This document shows positions 1 to 12,000 of a DNA stretch of 64,000 bases, one piece after another (within the stretch, counting starts at the first letter, position 1; each line of letters opens with the position of its first letter). Source of the DNA: Epinephelus fuscoguttatus. Taxonomy: Eukaryota; Chordata; Actinopteri; Perciformes; Serranidae. The notes beneath the pieces are model-generated. The model searched no databases, had not been told where the DNA came from, and was given only the letters and a program-made list of their open reading frames with translations. The translations under genes were made by a program, and so were the position numbers. The stretch is from positions 38,484,059 to 38,548,058 of the forward strand of contig NC_064755.1 of the NCBI RefSeq assembly GCF_011397635.1. The letters are read 5' to 3'.

Positions 1-3000
1 CTAATGTCAATCCTTTGTTGTGCAGAGCCTGAGCCTCCTTCAGCTTCTGGATCTTCAGGGCGTACTCTGACTCCAGCTGCTGCAACCGCTGCTTCTGAGC
101 GATCAGCTCCGCAAAGTGGCGTTCCGATCCACGAGGAGCTCCATCCAGACGCTGCAGCTTATTGGGCTGAGAGGGGAGAAAGAGACATTAGTGTCCACAC
201 GCCTTTCTGAATTTAGAGCTGACAAAGACACCTGGTGTGACTAATTCAAACACGGTTTTCTGTTCATGTAAACAGAACAACAATTGTACAACAATAACTC
301 TGCCGGACTACAAACTGCAGCATCATTTCATATACTGTCTGTAATCACTCAGATCAAATTGTTTTTTAAATGCAGTTTCACTGCTCAGAAAGTTCATGTG
401 ATCATACATGAAGGTTACCCTGAAGACTTTTTGTTAACACATAATTTCAGTGTTCGTACAGGCACATTTTTGTCTTTGTTCAGTAAATATTGAAATGATC
501 TTAATACATCTTTGACTTCATGTGTGGGAGCTATAGATTTGAATCCACACATCAGCTACCTGCTCAGGTAAACTTGAGATTTTTATGAAGTCATGTTAGT
601 AGGCTGTTAAACGAGTTAAGCTAACGTAAGCTGACTGTGCATTCACTCCATCAACTGCTCAATGAGGCTAAAGCTAACAGTCGATTATAGAAATAAGTGT
701 TTAAACTAACGAGTCAAGAACACCTAAAGCGCCATTTACCCTTGTCACTGACCAAACACCACAGCAAGGTAATAACAGACAGGTATAATAACAGACAGGT
801 ACACAGCAACTAACGCTAACGTGTTATCAACGCAGAGAACTAACGTTAGCTAACTGCGCGTTTACTCCATCAGCTGCTCAGTGAGGCTAAAGCTAACTGT
901 CGAATATAGAAATAATACGTGTTTAAATAAACGAGTTATGAAGACCTAAACCGCTATTTACCTTTGTTGCTGATCAACACCTCAGCAAGGTAATAACAGA
1001 CAGGTGACGTTATAATAACAGACGGGTACACAGCAGCTAACGCTACTCGTTAGCAGAGAACCAATGTTATCAAACTATACGTTAGCACAGAGCTAACGTT
1101 ACCGGGTTATATCTAACAGTGGCTCGCTGTAACTTATTACCGTTTAAATGTGCCGTTAACACGTCAATTACGGTCACGATAATCTCCTCTCGGGATCAGC
1201 CGGTGGAACAACAGGCTGTCCGGTAACGGTAACGTTAGTAAATGTTCCGTTATTATTCCGTTATTATTAGGGGTGAGAGCCAGATACGAACAGGTTTAGC
1301 GCCAGATGCTAACAGGTTGAGAGCCAGTGGCTAACAGGTTGAGAGTCAGTGGCTAACAGGTTGAGAGCCAGAGGCTAACAGGTGTGAGAGCCAGATGCTA
1401 ACAGGTTGAGAGCCAGATGCTAACAGGTTGAGAGCCAGAGGCTAACAGGTGTGAGAGCCAGATGCTAACAGGTTGAGAGCCAGATGCTAACAGGTGTGAG
1501 AGCCAGTGGCTAACAGGGTGAGAGCCAGAGGCTAACAGGGTGAGAGCCAGAGGCTAACAGGGTGAGAGCCAGATACTAACAGGGTGAGAGCCAGATACTA
1601 ACAGGGTGAGAGCCAGAGGCTAACAGGGTGAGAGCCAGATACTAACAGGGTGAGAGCCAGATACTAACAGGGTGAGAGCCAGAGGCTAACAGGGTGAGAG
1701 CCAGATACTAACAGGGTCAGAGCCAGAGGCTAACAGGTTGAGAGCCAGAGGCTAACAGGGTGAGAGCCAGAGGCTAACAGGGTGAGAGCCAGAGGCTAAC
1801 AGGTTGAGAGCCAGATACTAACAGGGTGAGAGCCAGATACTAACAGGTTGAGAGCCAGATACTAACAGGCTGAGAGCCAGATGCTAACAGGGTGAGAGCC
1901 AGATACTAACAGGTTGAGAGCCAGATACTAACAGGCTGAGAGCCAGATGCTAACAGGTTGAGAGCCAGATACTAACAGGGTGAGAGCCAGATGCTAACAG
2001 GTTGAGAGCCAGATACTAACAGGGTGAGAGCCAGATACTAACAGGTTGAGAGCCAGATACTAACAGGTTGAGAGCCAGATGCTAACAGGTTGAGAGCCAG
2101 ATACTAACAGGGTGAGAGCCAGATACTAACAGGTTGAGAGCCAGATACTAACAGGGTGAGAGCCAGATACTAACAGGGTGAGAGCCAGATACTAACAGGT
2201 TGAGAGCCAGATACTAACAGGGTGAGAGCCAGAGGCTAACAGGTTGAGAGCCAGATACTAACAGGGTGAGAGCCAGAGGCTAACAGGGTGAGAGCCAGAG
2301 GCTAACAGGGTGAGAGCCAGATACTAACAGGGTGAGAGCCAGTGGCTAACAGGGTGAGAGCCAGAGGCTAACAGGTTGAGAGCCAGATACTAACAGGTTG
2401 TGAGCCAGATACTAACAGGTTGTGAGCCAGATACTAACAGGTTGAGAGCCAGATACTAACAGGGTGAGAGACAGTGGCTAACAGGTTGAGAGCCAGAGGC
2501 TAACAGGGTGAGAGCCAGATGCTAACAGGGTGAGAGCCAGTGGCTAACAGGGTGAGATCCAGTGGCTAACAGGTGTGTCTCAGTCAGGTGTGAAATGACT
2601 CCTGAGACATCACAGATCCATTATGAGGTATAAATCAGCATTTCAGAGTTTTTCAATAAAACAGTCTTTACTTAAAAGTCATTTCACAAAGGAATCAGGT
2701 CAAAGACTAATATGGTGCTGCCTGATCCCTGAGCTCAAAGACAAGTTTATTATGGACCCAGTCAGAGTTTGTTCCTTTAGATCGAGTCCCTCACTGTCTC
2801 CAGAGAGGATGAAGCTGTTGTGAACATCATTCCCTTTGCATAAACAGCAGCATGTAAATGTTATTGTGTCACTGAGCTGTAGTTCTTCATCTCTGCCTGC
2901 CTCATTATTGAAACAACACTCAGAGAGCTGCAAAGTAACACCATCAGTCTAACTTTAAAATCAGTGTTCTTCTCACCAGAGTCTGGCTGGAATCTGTTCT

Positions 3001-6000
3001 GCGTTTTGGTCCTCTGCCTGCAGCCAGCTGAGCCTCAGTCAGCTCCTTCTCCAATCGTGCAGCCACAGACTTCTTTATGGACACCCGATGTTCAACACGA
3101 TGCACCTGCACAGGAGGAGGAGGATGTCAGGTGGGATATGAACAAGCAGGACTCAAGTACCAGAACAGATGTGTTTGTAAAGTTTCCACAGAAAATCAAC
3201 AGACAACAGGCAACATGTTTGGTTCAGAGCTTCATCTCAACGTGTCCACAGGTCAAAGGCATCAATATCATTAACTACATATCATCAGTGTTGGTGCAAA
3301 TGTCAGAAAAAACAAATAATGTGGAGAATGTCTTTCATATTTGTTTGATTTTAATTTCCCATCATGTTCTCTTGTTATTTCCAGTGTGCATTTTGTCTGT
3401 GTTATTGGCATTCATTCATGTTTGCACATGTGCTGATAATCTGAGGAGGTCAACACTGTTGCACCACTTTATGTTGTTATCACTAATGACTACACCAGGG
3501 GCACGGTCACACATGAGCTAAATTAACATTGGTAAATATTTGCCTGCCATTCACTTCCATTCAATGCCAGCAGAGCAGCAAATAAAGCATTTCCTTCCAG
3601 TGGCAAAGCAAATTCTCATCTTCGTATCACATGGAGTTCAATTCTGACCGGCAAAGTCGCAGCTTAACCAACAGCAATGATGTATGTGTGGAGGAGACAG
3701 GGATTGTTGCTGTGTTTAACCAGATAATATTGTATGAGAAAAGGAAAATGATACTGCCTGGCTGGCACTGAGTCAGGAGACAGGCAATGCAAGAAAATGG
3801 AAAATGTACCAATAATATCATAGCTAGCTAGCTAGCTAACACTGGCTAGAAGGGCTAGCGTTTGTTTATATTTCAGTCCAGACCTGTATTGATTATGTGA
3901 TATGAACTATTTCTAACAGTGTAAGTTCACAGCTCAGACCGTGAGGCCACTCCCACCTGCTCCTGCAGCTTCTTCAGCAGCGTCTTGTTGGCACTGACGA
4001 TCTTCTCTGACGCCTGCAGCTGCTCTCTCAGTTTGGACACTTTGGTCTCAGCAGCCTTCAGAGATTCTCTCTTCTTTAGCTCCTGGTGGAGCAGCTGTCT
4101 GAGGATGGCCTCGTCTCGCTGCAGCAGCTCCCTGAGACACACATGGAGAGACTATGATTTAACATTGTTACCTGACAACAAACAGGTTAATTTATAGACC
4201 AGCACTAGACTGATTGTTCCAGAGTCACAGTAATATTGATCTCTACCATGCTGATCACCTGGTCGCCCTGTGATGAAGCTCTCACCTGTGTTTGCTGAGT
4301 TTTTGCTCTGCTTCAGTCACTTTCAGCTCTGTGGAGGACTTCACTGATGGATCCAGCACAGATTCAGAGATAGCAGGAGAGCCGGAGCCACGAGGACTCG
4401 GACTGTGATCCTTCAGCATCTTCTGCTTCTCCCGGCTGCAAAGAAAAGGTTAAACATCTGACATGTTCCCACAGCAAAATGTGATGCTGTCTCTGGTTGG
4501 TGTTGTATTTACCTGGCGATTTCCTCTTTGAGCAGGCGGTACTCTGCTCTCTTAGCTTCAGGTAAAGCCTCTGGAGTTCTGAGCGGGTTGTTCTCCTTCT
4601 CAGAGCCCGACGCTGCTTTAGGCTTCGCTGCCTGGACCACACACAGACAGCAAAACTAAGGTCAGTGATTAGTTATCCACACACGTGATACACAATAGTG
4701 TTTGTGAGAGCCACATGCAGCAGCAGAGAGTGGGACTGACCTCCACTGTTCTCCGGGCCTCCTTGATCATGAACTCCAGTCCTCCAAATGCTGACTGAGA
4801 GGAGCTGCAGGCATCCATGTCCGAGTCACTGTCATCAGAGTCTTTGAGAGAAACCACCACTGACTTGTGTCGAGGCAGCTGGAGGGGGAAACACAGCCAG
4901 GTGAGACACTGATCATCATCATCATTAATGATATGAATGGATGAGCCTGAGATCTCTGTAAAGTGGGATTTATACTTGTCCACCAGCTCTATGCAGAGCC
5001 TTCGCCGTAGCCTACGTTGTTGTGAGCATTTATACTTTGTGTGGTGATGTGTCTGTGTCTCAAAACACACTTTAAACATGGATTAATAGAGACAATATCA
5101 AACACAAATCAGCTTCACTATAACTTGCAGCATTCACAGACAAAGCATTTGTCTTTTGCTGGACACATTTTCCCCACAAATATAACATGCTAACATTAAT
5201 AGCACAAGCCTATGGCATTTTACAGTGTATAAATTAGCCTAGCGACCAGCAGAGATTTCCTCTACTCATATGAAGCCAGGATAAATCACACACAAGACTT
5301 AAAATGCTATTTTTATGGAGACTTTGTCTTCACAATTTATTGTTTCTGATCTGTGAAATTAAAGTAAATCAAAGCTTTGTTTCCACTGAGGGAAATGGTT
5401 TCAGCTTACAGAAATAGACAGGAGGTCTGCATCTCTGTGACACGCAGTTGCATTTCTGGGGAGGTGAACGCAGAAGTATAAATCCCACATAAGTCTATGA
5501 ATGAACACTGTGTGTGTGTGTGTATGTGTGACTGTGGTAACACACACACACACACACACACACACAGTGTTCATACATAGACACTGTGTGTGTGTGTATG
5601 TGTGACTGTGGTAACTGAATATGAGAGTGTGAGGCTGTTACCATCAACGGAGCTCTGGCAGCATGATGTCCTCTACTGAACTTGCTGCTTCTTGACTGAG
5701 TGACGGTGTTCAGACTGACAGTGCTCAGGTTGCCTCTGATTGGCTGCTGCATGCCTGCAGCTGGCTGACAGCTGGGAGACGGAGGACCGCTGGAGGTCTT
5801 CTCCTGCAGAGAGAGAGGAAACACATCATGGACTTAGCAGAGGTATGAATGCACTGTGATCTGTATTTATCAAAACAGAACATCAGTCCTGACTGACTGA
5901 ATACTGCTGGTCTGTTTTACTTCATTTCATCGGCTGTGTGAACAGACTTCAGGCTGTCAAACACTGACTGACTCTGAAATACTGATCAGGCTGATGGAGT

Positions 6001-9000
6001 AACACCAGCAGCAGCACAATCACCTCTGTGGCCGTCACTCTCTTGTTGGCCATCGACATCAGACAGGTCTCCCTGAGTAGCATCTCCTCCTCCTCTTCCT
6101 CATCAGCAAAGGGAGGTTTTGGAGGAGGCTCTGGCTCGTCTGGTGGAGGGGGGAGAGGTGGAGGTGGAGGAGGAACACCGGACAATATGGGGGAGAGGAA
6201 CGGCTGAGAGAAATCCTGACAGAGAGAGAGATTGTTCAAAGAGGGGCAATCAGACAGCATTGTCAGGTAAGGGACATTTATGTCAGCACTTTTAAACACT
6301 GGCAGTTTGTGACTATTCCTAAAAGTAAAAAAAACATATTTTCTATTTATACAGGAGAGAACTGAACAACTGCACTGTCACTTATTTTGAGCTCAGTGAC
6401 ATCACAGAGATGAAGCGGAGCGTACCGGTCCAAACTGAAGAGCGTCGCCAACGTACAGAGACATGGGAGGGAAACACACTGCATCGTCTGCAATCAGCAG
6501 GTTGTTGTGTGTCGGAGACGAGACTGAAACAACAAACAGGAAGAGCTTTTTTATAGATTATAATGTAAACAGGAAGTCTGAACAGCTGTGTTGTGTAGAC
6601 TTATGATGAAGAGGACATGTGAACCTGCTCTCCACACAGTACTCATGTGACAGTGAATGAATGACATATTATTGATCTGTATATTTAAGTATATTTAGTA
6701 GTAAAGTTACTACTATATTGCTATTACTATTACAAATAGTTTCTACATCTTGTAAATGATGTGAGCAGCACAGTAGTATCTGATAAACCATAAATGTTTC
6801 TGACACATCGAATAAACAACTGCAGCTCCTGATTCACGACATGAAGCTGATCATTTGAAAACAGTCACCAGACAGACAGTCACAAGACCTCGAGACTCTT
6901 CTCACCTGGTGATCCCGTCTCACTGTCCGTGTCCATGGCAACCTCATCGTAGTTGTCGTATTGGTAGAGGTTCCCAGAGGCGTCCAGTCCCTGTTTACCT
7001 GCACTTTTCCTGTGTTCTCCATCTCTGGACTGAACAACACAAACACACAGCCTGTCACTGTTCTTATGTGGTGTTTCTTACAACTGAGAGCACACGAAGA
7101 AGAAACTTATGGACCAGTAACTCTTTAAAAGTTCAGTGTGTTTGATTTAGGGGAATATATTGGCAGATATGGAATATAAGAAGTATGTTTTCTTTAGCGT
7201 ATAATCACCTGAATATGAGAACAGCGGATAACTTGGTTCCTGGTAAAAACCTCCTGACAATGAAAGCTATACTATCTTATAACAAGGAGAAGTTTCAGCT
7301 TGTTGCAGTCTGCAATCCTCACAGCCATTAAATCCTCCTAAATCTTACACATTGGACCTTTAAATTGAGAAACTAACAGGCAGAATATTGATGTGTACTT
7401 GTCTCTGAGACTGAGGAGATAACACTGACCAGTTTGTGCTGTCTCACCTGGCTGCGCGTCCTCGTCTTCCCTCCCACCAGCTTCATGAAACGGTTGTACT
7501 GCTCGTCTTGATTGGACAGATCTCGGATTCGTCGGATCTCGTCTTCTCGTTTTCGTCGCTCCTCCTCTTCCTGTCGACGTTTCTCCTCCTGCTCTCTTTG
7601 CTGCTGCAGCTTCCACGTCCTCAGCTGTTGTTTCCTGAACGCTTGCTTCGCCGCCGAGCCTGAGACACAATGTTTTTAGTATTACTATTAGTCATGTTTC
7701 CACTGTGTCCATGGTTGCTGGTGAAGCCGTAGTCTGCGTGCAGGACTCAGGACACAGCCTATGTAGCAGCTATTATCTACGTTAAGTTATAATAACTACC
7801 TTGACCATGTGTTAAGTATTGTATTATATACAGTAGCCTGGCCTGGTTGCAGATGTGAGCATGTGACTGCAGGTTTGGACCCGTCTCACCTGGGCTGATC
7901 ATCTTCTTGGCTGCGTGAGGTTTCCCTGGAGCTCGCCCTCTGTCCGGCGGAGCTTTGGGTCCAGGTTTAGGACTGGCTTTGGGCCTGTCTCTCTCCTGAG
8001 GCCGCTCTCTGTCTCTGTCTGCAGCTCTGGACCCACTCTTAGTTCTGTCCCGCTCCCTTTCCAGAGGTTTGGACCTGGTTCTGCTCCTGTCTGCAGTAGC
8101 AGCGGCGGCAGCAGCAGCAGCTGCAGCAGTGGAGGCAGACCTGGTGGTGACTCTCTGCCTGCTCAGAGGAGCAGCAGTTCCAGAGCTGGAGCTCTTCTCC
8201 TGAACCGCTTTTGTGATCCGGTCTTTGCTCTTCTTCATTACCTGCTGCTCCTTCTGCTGCCACTTCTTACTGGCCGACTGCAGAGCGAGGAGGCGCAGCT
8301 GCAGCTCTGACAGCTCCTCCTCCTCCACTCGTACCACTGGCTGCTCCTAAAACACATTCAAATACAGAGTTTCAGAGATTCATTACATATTAAAAATATT
8401 CTTTATAATTAAAGGACATATTTTGGTATATTTCAGCCAGGGGCAGATCCCTGAGCAGTCAACTTCCTGTGTTTACTTTGAGTTACAAACAAGAGTGAGA
8501 AAATGGAGCAGCTCGTCAGTGAGTCCTCATTTCTCTGAATCTCTACAGCAGAGTGACACAGCAGACCTTTAAAGGGACAGTTCATATTTTTTAAAGTGGG
8601 GTTGTATGAGGTACTTATCCACAGACAGTATATTACCAACAGTAGATGTCTGTCGGCACACCCCTGGTTTGGTGAAGCAGGCAGGAGCCCAACACAAGAG
8701 CTAAGGGATGTGCTGCTGGGACAGGGGGCAGCAGCATTATAGTCCTTATACTTATTATCAGTTCAAGTGCGCGCTACATTGAGAGTATTTTCACTGCTTT
8801 ACTTTACAGCCAGGCAGTGACTTCCTACGGGGAAATTAAGTCGTCAGGTCGCTCTCTTCAAAGCCAGAATCCATTGAGAAAACAGTGATTTAACATAGCT
8901 GAACACAGGAGCTATTAGTCTACCACTACCTCAACCACTTAGTTTGTTTGTGTTATTGTGTGACTTTGGTGTTGTAAAGGGTGAGTTTAGACTTACCAAA

Positions 9001-12000
9001 GTCACACAATGACACTAACTAAGTAACTGCTCAAGGTAGCAGTAGACCAGCAGCTCACGTGTGGAGCAAGCTAAAATTACTGTTTTTGTCAATTGAGTCT
9101 GATGAAAGCAAAAATGGGCTGCTAATCGCCCTCCACAGCAATACATTGCTTAGCTTCCATGTCAGACTACAGCGTGTTTCTCCAAACTGGGTGCTATGAA
9201 TTAGTACCCCATATAATCCCACTTCCAAAATTCTGAACTATTCCTTTAATAACAGCAGTGATCTCTGAGATAAAATTAAGAGCTCACAGTTACACCCAGG
9301 ACACTCATAAATGTTTCACCTCTTAAAAAATAACTTTTCAAATGTGTTTGCTGCTTCACAAAATCATTAAAGATGAAGAAAACTAGAAGCTGCCACACCA
9401 ACTATCTCAACTATGTGTTTCCTTGTGCGTTTCCTTCCAGTAACACAAATATCACCTCCTCCTTTTTCTACTCCTCCTCCTCCTCACCTTGTCAATCATG
9501 ACGACAGAGTCCTCGCTGGAGGTCGATGATCGCCGACTCGAACACGTCAGTTTAGTTTCCTCCTTATCGTTTTTAAGCGTTTCCTCTCCACCGCACTCAG
9601 ACGTCTCCGTCTTTTTCTTCGCGCCCTCTGACTCTTCTTCAGCTTTTTGCTCCGTTTCTGCTCCATCTTGTGTCATTCTTTCTTCTCCTTCTTCACCACC
9701 TGATGACGCACACAGGAAGTGAAACCACACTTATTATTTGAGCTTCAACAGTTCACTTCAAATACAGATTTTTTTTAAATTATAACTTTCAATTTGTGAT
9801 TGCTCTCTTATTTAACTTTATGTCTGTGAGAATCTGTTTGTGATGCCTGAGAATTATCTGACAATAAAACTACAGCAGTAAATCATCACAGCTGAGCAGC
9901 TTGAAAAGTGACACACATGACTCATCATATACCACAAATTCATTGGATGTTAATCAACTTATTGACTCTTCTCTCTTCTTTTAGTTACTGATTATTTCTA
10001 TGACTGTTTGGTCGATCAAATCTCATATCATAGTGACAAACAGATAAAATGTCACTTCTGTCTGAACTTGTTTAACATGTCAACAATTTGTTTAAGTTGC
10101 TGCACACTGAATATTTCAGGTCATGACCTTCTGGCTTCAAATATTTATTCTTTGGAGACTTTGACACTGAACGAACACTTTCCATCTTACACATATGTTG
10201 TAACTACTCCTGCTCTACTCGATCTCTTTCTAATGCACCAATCTAAGGTGCCAATGGGATGGCGTTTCACTGGAGTGAAAAAAGTGAGTGTCGAAGATCT
10301 CAGAGATAAATATAATAAGATATTTTGACTGTTTTATTTTTCCAAGAAGGATTATTCTAACTTCCATTCAACTTTTTAATGGGAAAATGTAGATGTAAAA
10401 ATAAAGCTGTTGTATTACGTCTTCATTATTTAATGATTTTTAGTAAGCTTGATTTTTTTCAGTAATATATCCATGACATGAACTGGGAGGTTCTCATGAG
10501 TTTGTATGGATTGACCCATGTGACAAATAAAACTGACTGACTGATTGACTGCTCACCCTTGTCCTCAGCGTGGCTTCCTCCCTCCTGCTCCACCCACTTC
10601 TTCTTCAGCTCCTGCAGACTGACAGGAGGAGGGAGTTTCTGACGGAGTGGTTTAATGTTGAACGCCTGGAACACTTTCTTCTCTGATGCTTCCTCTGCTG
10701 CTGCTGCTGCTGCAGCCTGAGCTGGATCAGGTACTGATTCAGATACTGTTTCAGGTACTGGTTTGGTCTCTGTGATACTGGTAGTGTGGTCTGGGGTCTG
10801 GTCTCTGGAGGGGGACACTTTGGGCTCCAGAGCCATCGTCTCCTCTTTGCGGATGCACTCCAGCTCCAGCTGAATCTGCTTATACTTGGAGAGTAAGTCC
10901 TCGAAGGACTCGTCAACACTGTTCTCTGGTTTGGAAACACTGTGAGCAGCTTTCCTTCCCTGGTTCCTCCCCTGCTGCTTCTCTGAGGCCTCGCGTTAAG
11001 GAAAGATTATCTGAACATCTTTTTATCAACGCTTTCATTGATATCACATTCAGTTTGCAGTCACAGAAGAAACAGAAAATATCCATTAGTGATCTTCCTG
11101 AGAAGACTCAAATGATTAATCCATTATCAAGATTACTGATGTTATTTCAACAGAAACAGTTTCATAGTAAAACCTTTGGCCGTTACAAAGACACATGGAT
11201 CCTGTTTAGGGACTGTTTGTTACTTTATAATGGGGGAGGGGGTGGTGTAAAACGGGGGAGGCATGTCAAGTAATTTTTTAAGCACTGGGAAGCTTGTGTT
11301 TTATATTTTGGCCTAGGAAAGGGTCATACGATTTTAAATGGTTGTATTTTGTGTTAATTCTAAATGCCCTCTGAACCCCTAAACACGCCGGCAGGTTAGG
11401 AAGGTTTGTTTTCTTTAAAAATCAACCAAAAATAAAAATAACCAAATCAAAGCTTAAAATACCAATATTTCATTAAAAAAAAAAAAAATCACTTCATCTA
11501 CATGTGTCATCACACAGTTTACAACCAAGGCCTTTTTAATTCAACTCCAGGGTTTCTATTCAACTTCAAAGATTAAGTTTTTACAATCTAATCATGTCCG
11601 CCATGTCAAGTTGCTGATCTTATTCTAGCTGGCCTGTTGTGTACAGTTTATTTGGGAAAATTGTCACATGTTGCTAATGCCAGCTGTGTGTGAGCTGTAA
11701 TGAGCGCGTACGGGAATACATTTTGTTGGTTTTGTGTTGAAGCACAGGTGGCTGTCATGCACCATTATTCTGCTGAAGTGCACTCACAGCTTGTGCGATC
11801 ATGATGCAATGCGTAGGGAGGATTTGCATTTTGCTGAAGAAGTTTCCTGTTTGTTCTGGTGATTAGCCTCTCACTCCCTCAGTGCCGTTTGCTCGTTGTG
11901 CTGGCTTAAATTCCAACATTTGGTGTAAATCATGAAAATGTTTAGGACCTACTTAGGGTGGAGGATAAGATTAAAAGGAACAAAACAATAACAGTCACAC

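Noticed and set aside
1270-2573. CRISPR-like regular array
   Set aside because: Units are contiguous 22-mers with no unique spacers, in a vertebrate intron.
2964-3521. 185-codon plus-strand frame
   Set aside because: It overlaps zfc3h1 exon 14 in antisense and continues through AT-rich intron without motifs.
7915-8310. 131-codon plus-strand frame
   Set aside because: Antisense shadow of zfc3h1 exon 4, made open by serine/alanine codon repeats.
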